A stretch of DNA of 64,000 bases from UBA1479 sp040218445 (GTDB lineage: Bacteria; Pseudomonadota; Alphaproteobacteria; Rhodospirillales; Casp-alpha2). The notes below the pieces were generated by a model. That model had not been told where the DNA came from, made no database searches, and was given only the letters and a program-made list of their open reading frames with translations. A program made the translations under genes and the position numbers. The stretch's first letter is position 1. Each line of letters opens with the position of its first letter. Of this stretch, positions 1-8,010 are shown piece after piece. The DNA is taken from NCBI GenBank assembly GCA_040218445.1, contig JAVJRK010000010.1, positions 992,001 to 1,056,000 on the forward strand, in the 5' to 3' direction.

Positions 1-1
1 A

Positions 2-214
2 TTAAAATCGGCGGAGGACACGGCCGATATTCCGGTCCTGGTATTCACATCGTCGTCACGTGAACGGGATATAGAAGATTCATATCAAGCCGGTGCGAAC
101 AGCTTTCTGCAGAAGCCTGTGGATTACGAAAGCCTTCTGAAAACGGCCGAGGCCGTCATGGAATACTGGTTTCGGACGGTGCTCATTCCGCCGCCGAAAG
201 GCTTGAAACCATGA
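2..214 (+). CDS. Response regulator, Rcp1-like, C-terminal part
   Basis: This is the tail of a single-domain receiver protein that begins outside the window. The readable 70 residues include the beta4 stretch VLVFTSSS, the alpha4 stretch YQAGANSFLQKPVD with the conserved lysine of the KP pair, and a terminal EYWFRTVLIPP. That last stretch is typical of the Rcp1-type regulators that pair with phytochrome-like or PAS-type kinases. There is no DNA-binding domain before the stop, so output is probably phosphotransfer or protein contact. The stop TGA overlaps the ATG of the next gene (ATGA), which suggests translational coupling with the receiver-kinase protein. The phosphoacceptor Asp lies outside the window. 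Confidence 0.85.
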   Translation, partial: LKSAEDTADIPVLVFTSSSRERDIEDSYQAGANSFLQKPVDYESLLKTAEAVMEYWFRTVLIPPPKGLKP

Positions 215-1299
215 AGGTGCTGGTCATAGAAGACAGCCCGGAAGACCGGGCGCTGTACCGGCGATATTTGACCAATGACGGCGGGTTTGATGTGGTCGAT
301 ACGGAAACCTTGCGTGATGCCAAATTACAGTTCCGTACGTTCACGCCGGATTGCGTGCTGGTCGATTTCAACCTACCCGATGCCGATGGGTTCGGTGTTA
401 TCGAGGCCTTGCGGTCCGATCAAATGTCCTTTCCCTGTGCCTTCATCATCGTGACCGGGGAAGGCAGCGAACATCTTGCCGTCACGTCATTCCGGTCGGG
501 CGCGGATGATTACGTCGCCAAGAACGGCCTGACCCCGACCCTTTTGCAGTCTTCCATCCAAAAAGCCGTGGGGCGTGTCCAGGCCCGTCAGGAACGGCAA
601 CGCTATCTTCAGGCGCTGGAATATTTCGCGTCGATCGCCGCGCATGATCTCAAGGCACCGTTGCAGACGGTCAAAGGATATACGGAGCTGACCAAGTTCG
701 GCGGCAACGAAATTTCCGAGACCACGCGCGGGGATTATCTGGATCTCGTCCTGGAATCCTGCAGCCGGATGGAATCATTGATCGACGGTCTGTTGGCTTA
801 CGCGCAATCGGGGGAAGAAGCGGCCAGCCTTGTTTTGGTCGATGTCGGAAAAACCGTCGAGGACGTGATGAAGGTTCTGGCCGGGAAAATTCAGGATACG
901 GGCGCGCGGATTCAGGTCGGCGACCTGGGAACGGTCATGGGCGACGCGCTCGGCATTCATCAGGTGTTTCAAAACCTCATCGATAACGCCATGCAGTACG
1001 CCGATAAGGGGGCGCCGCAAATTAATCTGTCCTCGACGCAATTCGGGGATTGGGCAATCTATTCCGTCTCCGACAACGGGCCCGGCGTACCTGACCATGA
1101 ACGGGAAAGGGTGTTCATGCCGCTTGTCCGCTTGGGCGACAGGGAAAAGCGCCAAGGGCACGGCCTGGGCCTTGCCATCTGCCAGCAGATTATCGAACGC
1201 CATGGCGGCCGGATTTGGGTCAACAAGGAAACGGATGGGGGGGCGACGTTTTGTTTTTCGCTGCCCCTGAAGGACGATTATTCGGAATTCGACGATTGA
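211..1299 (+). CDS. Receiver-histidine kinase hybrid
   Basis: The 362-residue cytosolic signalling protein has a receiver domain first (about 1-120) with acidic pocket E7/D8, probable phosphoacceptor D52 and conserved K104. A short linker follows, then a HisKA domain with H145 in the motif AAHDLKAPL, then a HATPase_c domain with an N box (DNAMQYA), G1 box (DNGPGVP) and G2 box (GHGLGLAI). No membrane segment is visible. An N-terminal receiver in front of a kinase core suggests that phosphorylation of the receiver gates the kinase, as in other RR-HK hybrids; this is inferred. It overlaps the upstream Rcp1-like regulator by 4 bases, and the pair probably forms one phosphorelay. The signal is unknown. 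Confidence 0.9.
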   Translation: MKVLVIEDSPEDRALYRRYLTNDGGFDVVDTETLRDAKLQFRTFTPDCVLVDFNLPDADGFGVIEALRSDQMSFPCAFIIVTGEGSEHLAVTSFRSGADDYVAKNGLTPTLLQSSIQKAVGRVQARQERQRYLQALEYFASIAAHDLKAPLQTVKGYTELTKFGGNEISETTRGDYLDLVLESCSRMESLIDGLLAYAQSGEEAASLVLVDVGKTVEDVMKVLAGKIQDTGARIQVGDLGTVMGDALGIHQVFQNLIDNAMQYADKGAPQINLSSTQFGDWAIYSVSDNGPGVPDHERERVFMPLVRLGDREKRQGHGLGLAICQQIIERHGGRIWVNKETDGGATFCFSLPLKDDYSEFDD

Positions 1300-1352
1300 C
1301 CTCAGCTGACGGGAATCGCCCGCGCGGCCCGCTTTTATGCTAGATTGCAGGT

Positions 1353-1556
1353 ATGGATACACACGAACTTCTTGCCGCCATCAACATGGCGCTCGTCCAG
1401 ATGGACGAACAGCCCGAAGACATGCACGAGGTTCATCTTCGTCTGCTTGAATTGTTGGACCAGCTCAAGGCGACGGGGGCGGACCTGCCTTCGGATCTGG
1501 TGGCGCTTGAACAACGCCTGGCCGAGGACGTCGAGGGCGTGACACCGAACACGTAG
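1353..1556 (+). CDS. Small acidic helical protein, unknown
   Basis: The 67-residue product is acidic and predicted mostly helical (leucine and glutamate spaced as in amphipathic helices), with no cysteines, signal peptide or membrane segment. I do not recognise a family with certainty. It lies 53 bases after the receiver-kinase gene on the same strand and before a convergent dehydrogenase gene. The start is supported only by a weak AGG just upstream. An overlapping frame from 1345 gives an arginine/tryptophan-rich product and looks like a shadow. No function is assigned. Confidence 0.55.
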   Translation: MDTHELLAAINMALVQMDEQPEDMHEVHLRLLELLDQLKATGADLPSDLVALEQRLAEDVEGVTPNT

Positions 1557-1586
1557 GCACGCGCGCCCGAATGCCGGCCCGAGACG

Positions 1587-2708
1587 CTATTCCGCACCCT
1601 TATAGGTGATGCGGTAGACCGCCCCGCGGGCGTCATCCGAAACCAAAACCGATCCATCCGTCAGTTCCTTGACGTCGACCGGGCGACCCCATTTTGATCC
1701 GTCGGGGCGCAGGAAGCCGGTCGCGAAGGGCTCCCAGGAAAGGGCTTTTTCGGTCTGTTTGTCGAACCGCACCCGGGCGACACGATAGCCGTCGGGGACA
1801 CTGCGGTTCCAAGACCCGTGATGAGCGACAAAGGCATCACCCCGGGCGTCTGCGGGAAACATTTTTCCTTTGTAAAAACTCATGCCCAATGACGCCACAT
1901 GGGCGCCGAACGGGACCACCGGCGGCGTATGGGGGGCGGGAAGGGGGCGGTCAGCGAAATCTTCCGTGCGCGCCGTGCCGCCGCCGAAATGGGGAAAGCC
2001 GAACCACATTCCTTTTCGGGGCGCGTGGTTGAATTCATCGGGGGGGACGTCATCGCCCATGTTGTCCGCTCCGTTGTCGGTGAAATACAGATCGCCCGTA
2101 CGGGGGTGAAAATCGAAGCCGACGGAATTGCGCACGCCGCGGGCGAAAATCTCGGGCCGGCGCGGCCCCGGCGTGCCGGGCGGCGCTAAGCGAACGATCG
2201 AGCCTTCCAGCCCGTTCAAGCGGCAGATGTTACAGGGGGCCCCGACGGCGACATACAGCATGCCGTCCGGCCCGAACCGCGCATAGCGCCAGCCGTGCCA
2301 GGGGTCGTCGGGCAGATTGTCGAACAGAACTTCCGGTTCCGCCGCCATCAGTTCTTCAAGCGACCGGGCGCGCCAACGGCTGATGCGGTGCTGTTCGGCG
2401 ATGTAAAGCCAGCCGTCTTTCCAATCGATACCGTTGGCGACGTTCAGATTGCTGAACACGCGCACGACTTTTTCCGGGTGCATGTCCTGATCGGCATCAA
2501 CGATGGCATGGACCTGGGGGCCGCGCTGGCCGACGAAGATCACCCCCAACTCGGGCACGGGCACCAAGGACCGGGCTTTGGGCACATCGGCGAAATGCTC
2601 GATTTGGTATCCCGGCGGGACCTTGATGAAATCGGGCAGGGGGTCCGCCGCCCCGGCATTGTTGGCGGCCAGGGTCGCCATCAGGACAATCGCGAAAATC
2701 CTGATCAT
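1587..2708 (-). CDS. PQQ-dependent sugar dehydrogenase (glucose/sorbosone type)
   Basis: The product is a secreted six-bladed beta-propeller of the glucose/sorbosone dehydrogenase (GSDH) family, which oxidises sugars or other alcohols in the periplasm, usually with PQQ. With the start at 2708 the protein opens with MIRIFAIVLMATLAANNAGA, a signal peptide cleaved near AGA-AD. Family signatures include HGWRYARFGPDG, GVRNSVGFDFHP and DLYFTDNGAD. A longer frame to 2786 would add 26 arginine-rich residues in front of the signal peptide and is unlikely. The start ATG overlaps the stop of the phosphoribosyltransferase gene (ATGA), so the two are co-translated. The true substrate cannot be read from sequence. 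Confidence 0.88.
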   Translation of the reverse strand: MIRIFAIVLMATLAANNAGAADPLPDFIKVPPGYQIEHFADVPKARSLVPVPELGVIFVGQRGPQVHAIVDADQDMHPEKVVRVFSNLNVANGIDWKDGWLYIAEQHRISRWRARSLEELMAAEPEVLFDNLPDDPWHGWRYARFGPDGMLYVAVGAPCNICRLNGLEGSIVRLAPPGTPGPRRPEIFARGVRNSVGFDFHPRTGDLYFTDNGADNMGDDVPPDEFNHAPRKGMWFGFPHFGGGTARTEDFADRPLPAPHTPPVVPFGAHVASLGMSFYKGKMFPADARGDAFVAHHGSWNRSVPDGYRVARVRFDKQTEKALSWEPFATGFLRPDGSKWGRPVDVKELTDGSVLVSDDARGAVYRITYKGAE

Positions 2709-3217
2709 GATTCTGCCCCGGCAAACGGCGCGGCATAGGCCAGCACGCCATCCCGGTCTTCCGTATCCCAGGGAAAATGAACCCATACCTCCTGCGCCAC
2801 TTCATGAATGAAAATATCGGCAAGGTCTTGTGCGGCGGGTTTGGCGTAAAGGGTGACGAACAGGGCTTCGGGCAGAAGTTTCCGCGCGGCCCGGGCCGTG
2901 CCGCCGGTATCGACCAGGTCGTCGATCAACAGCCAGCCGGCGCCCTTGTCGGCGACGGCGGCGTCCGGTTGCTTCAGCAGGCGGACGGTGCCCTGGTTTC
3001 TTTCGTCATAACTGGCGATGGACAGGGTATCGACGATGCGGATTCCCATTTCGCGGGCGACGATGGTGGCCGGCACCATGCCGCCCCGGGTGATGGCGAC
3101 GATGCCTTTCCACGCACCGGGCGGCGGGGCGGCCAAAAGGCGTTTGGCGAGGGCGCGTGCATCGGCCTGGATCTCAGACCAGGAAACGGCCCGTTCAGGG
3201 AAAGAGGTGTCGGTCAT
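2705..3217 (-). CDS. gpt: Xanthine phosphoribosyltransferase
   Basis: This cytosolic purine-salvage enzyme transfers phosphoribose from PRPP to xanthine and guanine. The 170-residue length matches E. coli Gpt-type enzymes. The PRPP-binding loop is clear (LLIDDLVDTGGTA), preceded by IVAITRGGMVPATIVAREM, which fits the N-terminal PPi loop and dimer region. The WVHFPWD segment near the C-terminus matches the purine-binding hood of XGPRT. It is upstream of, and overlaps, the sugar dehydrogenase gene by 4 bases. Hypoxanthine use cannot be excluded. Confidence 0.9.
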   Translation of the reverse strand: MTDTSFPERAVSWSEIQADARALAKRLLAAPPPGAWKGIVAITRGGMVPATIVAREMGIRIVDTLSIASYDERNQGTVRLLKQPDAAVADKGAGWLLIDDLVDTGGTARAARKLLPEALFVTLYAKPAAQDLADIFIHEVAQEVWVHFPWDTEDRDGVLAYAAPFAGAES

Positions 3218-3314
3218 GGCCCGCGTATTCTAGGCGGAAAACAAGGGCCCAGAAACGGAAAAACCGACGCCTGCGCTGGCGCCGGTTATCCGGATTTGGA
3301 GTGAAACTCCGTAC

Positions 3315-4478
3315 TTAACGAACGTACAGGTGGACCTCGTTGGTTTTGGCCGCACCCAATGTCTTGGACGAAACCGCGACGCGCGTCGGCGGCAGACCCA
3401 TTTCCACCAAGGAACGCTTCACGTCTTCGGCGTGGCGCTTGGCTTTGTTCGTATTGATCGCAACCCGTGCGGACCCACCGGCGCTGGGCGCCACGGCGAC
3501 CAGATCGAACACGGCCGTCGGATGGGATTCAAGCGCCCGGCTGACCGCCGTGTACAGCGCTTGCTGATAGGGCACGTTCGGCCGGTCGAAGCGGATCACC
3601 ACCAAGGGGCGGCGGCCGGCCGTATCGGCCGGTGCGGCAACTTGGCTGGCACCTTGGCCGCGACCGGTGACGGCCGCGTCCAACAGGGACGATCCCAGGG
3701 ATTCACCCTGGCGGATACCGGCCGAAATTTGCACCAGATTGCGCTGTTCGGCGCCGATCCAGGTCGACTGGCGGCGGACATCCTCGGTCACTTCGCGATG
3801 CAGGCGGTCGATTAGAACGACCGTCTGATCCACTTCGTCTTCAAGGATCGCAAGCTGACGGTGGTCTTCGTCCACAGCACCCGACACCTTATAGGCTGCG
3901 CGAACGCTTTCCGTCAGGAACGACGCAAGCGTGGAATCGCTGGCCACACCGGTGGACAGCTTGTTCATCTCGCCGATGTCCTGGCTCAACCGGTTCAGAT
4001 CCTGCTGCGCCGTGTTGAACTGCTGTACCAGAACGGGGTTGCCGCGGGTCGTACCGACCTGCAGGCGCGATTTTACCGCCGCGATGGTGCCGTGATATTG
4101 CTGCGAACTTTCGACGATGCGCGAGCGCACCGACTGAAGCTGTTCATTATGTTGAAGGATCGAGCTTTGCAGTTTTTGCAACTCGTTGCGCAACTCCTGA
4201 ACCTTCTTACCAACGAAGGTTCCAGTTGCGTCACCATGTGTTACTCCGGCAGGAACGAAACTCGACGAACCCAAAGCCGGCTGACTGGTTGCCGTCGCGG
4301 CAACCTGCTGCGGAGCGGCGCTGGGCGCCGGCGCAGCGGCCGGTTGTGCGGCCTGGGCCGCTGGTTTGCCTGAAGGTTCCGACGCACTCAACGAAGGCCA
4401 CAGATCCTCGTCGAATGAACACGCCCCCGTGAAAACCACGGCCCCCGCCAAAAGAACTCTCAGTTTCGGAAAACCCAT
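3315..4478 (-). CDS. Coiled-coil lipoprotein, unknown
   Basis: The 387-residue protein starts with MGFPKLRVLLAGAVVFTGAC, a type II signal peptide whose lipobox ends at C20, so it should be lipidated and anchored in an envelope membrane. A low-complexity Ala/Pro/Gln linker (about 35-70) follows, then a long region rich in Gln, Leu and charged residues (about 90-250) that looks coiled-coil. The C-terminal 110 residues begin PLVVIRFDRPNVPY and include ARVAINTNKAKRHAEDVKRSL. This resembles an OmpA/MotB-like fold, where an NxxLSxxRAxxVxxxL motif is usual, but the match is weak. A role at the cell wall or as an assembly scaffold is inferred. It is monocistronic. Confidence 0.75.
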   Translation of the reverse strand: MGFPKLRVLLAGAVVFTGACSFDEDLWPSLSASEPSGKPAAQAAQPAAAPAPSAAPQQVAATATSQPALGSSSFVPAGVTHGDATGTFVGKKVQELRNELQKLQSSILQHNEQLQSVRSRIVESSQQYHGTIAAVKSRLQVGTTRGNPVLVQQFNTAQQDLNRLSQDIGEMNKLSTGVASDSTLASFLTESVRAAYKVSGAVDEDHRQLAILEDEVDQTVVLIDRLHREVTEDVRRQSTWIGAEQRNLVQISAGIRQGESLGSSLLDAAVTGRGQGASQVAAPADTAGRRPLVVIRFDRPNVPYQQALYTAVSRALESHPTAVFDLVAVAPSAGGSARVAINTNKAKRHAEDVKRSLVEMGLPPTRVAVSSKTLGAAKTNEVHLYVR

Positions 4479-4743
4479 TCGTCCGTGAGCCCTTGGTTTT
4501 TCTCCGGTCTAGACCAGAGTTGATTATAAATTCCCAGGGAGTATGAAAAAAAACATACCCCACCCCTCAGTTTCCGGGCGAGTGTACTCAATGGCCCGGA
4601 GCACCACAAGTTCCTATTTTAATACGAAGATTCGGCGTTTGACGACCCTTTATCAATAGGTCGTCCTAGCGCTTGCAAACGATGAAGTGCTGGAGTAGTG
4701 TCCGGCTCCTTCACGGCGGGGGCCCGCCCGCGGCCCCGTCGAA
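4479..4743 (+). promoter_or_regulatory. Intergenic region with possible tRNA-Arg promoter
   Basis: This divergent spacer between the lipoprotein gene and tRNA-Arg holds no credible ORF. A candidate sigma70 promoter for the tRNA is TTGCAA at 4673-4678, a 17-base gap, and TAGTGT at 4696-4701, about 42 bases before the mature tRNA 5' end. The -10 match is only moderate. The lipoprotein promoter must lie in the leftmost part and was not resolved. Confidence 0.4.
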
Positions 4744-4820
4744 GCGCCCGTAGCTCAATTGGATAGAGCGTCTGACTACGAATCAGGAGGTTGGGAGTTC
4801 AAGTCTTCCCGGGCGCGCCA
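4744..4820 (+). tRNA. tRNA-Arg (anticodon ACG)
   Basis: The 77-base gene folds as a full cloverleaf. Acceptor GCGCCCG pairs with CGGGCGC, followed by discriminator G and an encoded CCA. The D arm is AGCTC...GAGC, and the anticodon stem TCTGA/TCAGG carries loop CTACGAA with anticodon ACG (A34 is normally deaminated to inosine by TadA). The T arm contains the expected GTTCAAGTC. It is a single-copy gene here with no neighbouring tRNA. Confidence 0.97.
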
Positions 4821-4915
4821 TTCCCCTCTGTTTTTCCCTGTTTTCCGCAAGTTTTCAGCTGCCCTGGCGCCGGTGCGAGTGCCTTGCTTGCACCATATCG
4901 GCCTGAATCCGGGGC

Positions 4916-6001
4916 TTAGTTGGCGATCGGTATGGTCAGGAAGGTCAGCAGTACGAACCGATGGCCTTTGGTTACGGGCATGACCTCGTGCAGCATGGAA
5001 CAGGAAAAAACCACCGCGGCCCCTTTTTCCGGACGGAACAGCTCGGGCCCGTATTCGGGAAACCGCAGATCGCCGCCTTCGTATTCGTCCGTGTTTAAAT
5101 TGAGCGTCACCGCGAACCGGCGGTGTTTGGTCGCGGGGCTGGTATCGTCCCGGTGCACATTGAAAAAACCCGCTTTCTCGGCTTGGTAACAGCCGATCTT
5201 GAAGGTTTCGACCGCATATCCGTCGAAATGAAAAGCCTTGGAGACTTCAGGCACCAGGCGCGGCATCAACCGGTTCAACAATCGCTGCTCCAGCGCCTTG
5301 TCCCGCATGTAATAGTCTTCGCGCCGTTTTGCCGTCGGCACGACCTGCACACCGCCGCCGGCGGATGACCCCACGGCGATCGTGCCGTCTTCGCGCGGGC
5401 CGTTGTGCCACAGCCCGATCAGCCAGTCGCAGTCTTCGGGATCAAGGGCCCGGGGGATCATCAGGGCGGGGGCGCCGCGCTGTACGACGGATTCGGTGCG
5501 CCCATGTTCGGTCAGGGTCAGCATGTCGCCGATCCAGGCCGCCAGGTCGTCTGTTCCCGTGGACAGATTGCGGACGCCGACCAGGCGCTGGTTGGAGTCC
5601 AGAACGTAGATTGCCGGTGCCGCCGTGCTGGAAATACCGGCGAAGCCGTTGGTGATTTCGGCCCCCGGATCGGTCAGGACGCGATGCGGCCAACCGGCGG
5701 CTTCTTTCTGTTGGGCGGCAGCGGCCTGATCGCCCGGCACGATGGTGATGACCTGTGCCGATTGTTGGGCCAGCGCCGCAGGGTCCAGGCCGCCCGCGGT
5801 CAATGTCTTAAGACCGGTTCCGCCCGTGAATACCATGATCACGGGCTTGCCGGTGACAGCGGAGTAGAATTCAAAGGATTTACCGTCGGAATCGTAGCAG
5901 GCAAACAGCGGCGTATGGTCACCCCTGGCGAACTGGGGGCGTTCCGGCGGATCGAACATGGGGGCTGCGGTGTTGATGGGGTCCTCCCTCGCGCCGAGCA
6001 T
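4916..6001 (-). CDS. Peroxiredoxin-fold / 2OG-Fe(II) oxygenase fusion
   Basis: The 361-residue cytosolic protein seems to join two modules. Residues about 20-160 look like an AhpC/TSA thioredoxin fold (GDHTPLFACYDSDGKSF, then KPVIMVFTGGTG, then a late APAIYVLDSNQRLVG strand), but no cysteine follows the VMVF-like strand where the peroxidatic Cys should be. Residues about 175-361 form a prolyl-4-hydroxylase-type 2-oxoglutarate/Fe(II) domain with iron ligands H283, D285 and H338 and probable 2OG-binding R348 (KGHRFVLLTF). The oxygenase half should be active; the redox half probably is not. Substrate is unknown; a protein or peptide hydroxyl target would fit the P4H family. Translation could instead start at 5959 (MFDPPERP). 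Confidence 0.8.
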   Translation of the reverse strand: MLGAREDPINTAAPMFDPPERPQFARGDHTPLFACYDSDGKSFEFYSAVTGKPVIMVFTGGTGLKTLTAGGLDPAALAQQSAQVITIVPGDQAAAAQQKEAAGWPHRVLTDPGAEITNGFAGISSTAAPAIYVLDSNQRLVGVRNLSTGTDDLAAWIGDMLTLTEHGRTESVVQRGAPALMIPRALDPEDCDWLIGLWHNGPREDGTIAVGSSAGGGVQVVPTAKRREDYYMRDKALEQRLLNRLMPRLVPEVSKAFHFDGYAVETFKIGCYQAEKAGFFNVHRDDTSPATKHRRFAVTLNLNTDEYEGGDLRFPEYGPELFRPEKGAAVVFSCSMLHEVMPVTKGHRFVLLTFLTIPIAN

Positions 6002-6247
6002 CTGTAATCAGCGCGGGCGATGATAACGGAGAAGTCCGGATCGACAAACCTTCGCGCGTGCCGACATGCCAGTGTTTCCACCCTGGTCCGTGTTGGATAC
6101 ATGACAGGCTGATGTGGTGCAACGACGTTACCTGATGGGTGATCTGGTGCGGAGAGCGGGCATCCAGTTGCATCGCCGGGACCTCCCCGATACAAGTCGT
6201 TCGCTTACGAAATGCATCGTTGGGAAACATCAGAAAGGGATTCCGCC

Positions 6248-7645
6248 GTGCTGAACGTTTCGGCGCCTACCCATGATCTGAAATCAGAACGTGTGCAGAT
6301 GGCACTTGCGCTTGGCCTGTGCCTTGTCGTGGTTCTGGCCCAGACATTGATGCCGGAATACCGGCGTCCGGTCGCCGATGCCATGGGCTATGCACGGGTG
6401 ATTGCCGGTATTGCCGATGCCTGGGCGATGTCCCTGCAGGACGCCAATTTGGCGTTGGGCACGCACTTCGGGCCTGTTTATCCGGTGTTTGGGGCGTTGT
6501 TGGCGGCGGCTGACGGTGAACTCTTGCAAGCATTGAAATGCGTGGCAAAAGACGGTGCCGTCTGCGACTTGAGTGGTTTGAGCACGTTATTTGCGGCGCA
6601 AGGGGTGCTTGTCGCGTTGACGGTGTTCTTCGTTTGCCTGACGGCATTGCAGCTGATGCGCGATATGCGCGTGGCGTGGCTCACGCTGGTTATCGTTTTG
6701 GCGTCCAAGGCCTTTTCGAATTACACGTCATTGATTTTGACGGAATCGATCACCTTCTTTCTGCTCGCCCTGTTCGGATGGCTGTTCGCCTGTATTCTGA
6801 CCAGCTCCTCTTCGCGGACGGGAAAGATATTCGGGGCCGGGGCCGCCCTGGCCGGGGCAGCACTTGCCCGCGAGTCCTATATCTATCTGATCTATTTTAT
6901 CGCGGTTCTGATCCCTGGTTGGTTTTGGCTGGTTCAGAGGCAGCCGGTGAGAGATGCCGTCTTCGCGGCGGTGATTTTCGCTGCCGGTGTCATGGCCGTG
7001 TTGGCGCCGTGGTGGCTGCGCAATTATACGACCTATGACCTGCCTGCCGTTATCGGGGGATACGGCGTTTCGGTGCTGATCGAACGCCTGGCCTATAACG
7101 CCATGACATGGCGGGAATGGGGGGTCAGTTTCATTTACTGGCTGCCTGATTTCGGTGACGGACTGGGGGCGTTGCTGTTTCCCAAGGAATCATGGGTCAG
7201 GCTGACCTGGTATGATCCAACCTCATTGTATTCCATGGGGCGGGGGGAATTTTACCACGAGGTCAAAAATCTGGCGGCGGCGGAACAAAACCAGCTTGCG
7301 TTCCTGTTGCGGGAATATGTTTGGAACGATCTGGGAAAGCATATTGCGGTGACGGTTTCGCTGGCGGCGCGCGGCCAATGGGTCGGTAAATACTTCGGCC
7401 TGGTCGGGTTTTTGTTTCTGCCTGTCTGTTGTTGGATTCTTTCCCGGAACCGCCGCCTTGGCCCGTTTTTGATGATCTGCATGACGCATTACTTCATGTT
7501 GGGCCTATACGCGTTTGTGTCCGTCAACGTGGTTCGTTACAACGTGCCCTTGATCGCCGTGTTCGCAATGAGCGTGGCCACGGTTCTGGTGTATCTGTTC
7601 GACCGGGGCCAGGACTCTCTACGTCAATCGAAGGAACATTCATGA
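6248..7645 (+). CDS. Polytopic membrane protein, GT-C glycosyltransferase-like
   Basis: About 465 residues with roughly ten or eleven hydrophobic segments. The layout (short N-terminus, first membrane helix, then an extracytoplasmic loop with acidic residues PVADAMGYARVIAGIAD) resembles the ArnT/PMT-like GT-C transferases that move sugars from polyprenyl phosphate; this is structural resemblance only. I chose GTG at 6248 because an AAAGGGA Shine-Dalgarno lies 7 bases upstream; the ATG at 6212 has none and would add 12 residues. The stop overlaps the start of the small EamA/SMR-like gene, and a GT-C protein next to an undecaprenyl-phosphate-sugar flippase-like protein is a known combination (ArnT with ArnE/F). 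Confidence 0.7.
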   Translation: MLNVSAPTHDLKSERVQMALALGLCLVVVLAQTLMPEYRRPVADAMGYARVIAGIADAWAMSLQDANLALGTHFGPVYPVFGALLAAADGELLQALKCVAKDGAVCDLSGLSTLFAAQGVLVALTVFFVCLTALQLMRDMRVAWLTLVIVLASKAFSNYTSLILTESITFFLLALFGWLFACILTSSSSRTGKIFGAGAALAGAALARESYIYLIYFIAVLIPGWFWLVQRQPVRDAVFAAVIFAAGVMAVLAPWWLRNYTTYDLPAVIGGYGVSVLIERLAYNAMTWREWGVSFIYWLPDFGDGLGALLFPKESWVRLTWYDPTSLYSMGRGEFYHEVKNLAAAEQNQLAFLLREYVWNDLGKHIAVTVSLAARGQWVGKYFGLVGFLFLPVCCWILSRNRRLGPFLMICMTHYFMLGLYAFVSVNVVRYNVPLIAVFAMSVATVLVYLFDRGQDSLRQSKEHS

Positions 7646-8001
7646 TGGCCTATTTGAAGCTTGCCGGTTTTCTGTTGATGATCGTTGCCGGCCAGATCTG
7701 CTTTAAAAAGGCGGCTCTTTCCGGTGCCGGGCTGGACAATATTTTCAACTCGTTCCTGAACAAATGGCTGCTGGCGGCCTTTGCGATCTACGGCACGGCA
7801 ACGTTCATCTGGGTCACGATCCTGCGCACCATGCCGCTGTCCGAGGCCTATCCGTTCATCGCCCTGGGCTTTATCCTTGTGCCGCTTGCCGGGGTCATGC
7901 TGTTCGGCGAACACCTTTCTCCCACACAATGGATCGGCACCGGGATGATCGTTGTCGGCATCGTGCTGGCCGGCGGTGTGGGCAGCCCCTTCAGCAGCTG
8001 A
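7642..8001 (+). CDS. SMR/EamA-like four-helix membrane protein
   Basis: The 119-residue protein has four membrane helices and family features of small multidrug resistance/ArnE-type proteins: a TFIWVTILRTMPLSEAYPF segment, a GVMLFGEHLSPTQWIG turn and a final GMIVVGIVLAGG helix. The start ATG at 7642 has AAGGA six bases upstream and overlaps the previous stop as ATGA. Its coupling to a GT-C-like protein argues for a role in flipping a lipid-linked sugar across the inner membrane, as ArnE/ArnF do, rather than drug export; this is inferred. It lacks the Glu14 context typical of EmrE. Confidence 0.8.
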   Translation: MMAYLKLAGFLLMIVAGQICFKKAALSGAGLDNIFNSFLNKWLLAAFAIYGTATFIWVTILRTMPLSEAYPFIALGFILVPLAGVMLFGEHLSPTQWIGTGMIVVGIVLAGGVGSPFSS

Positions 8002-8010
8002 TGCCGTCCG

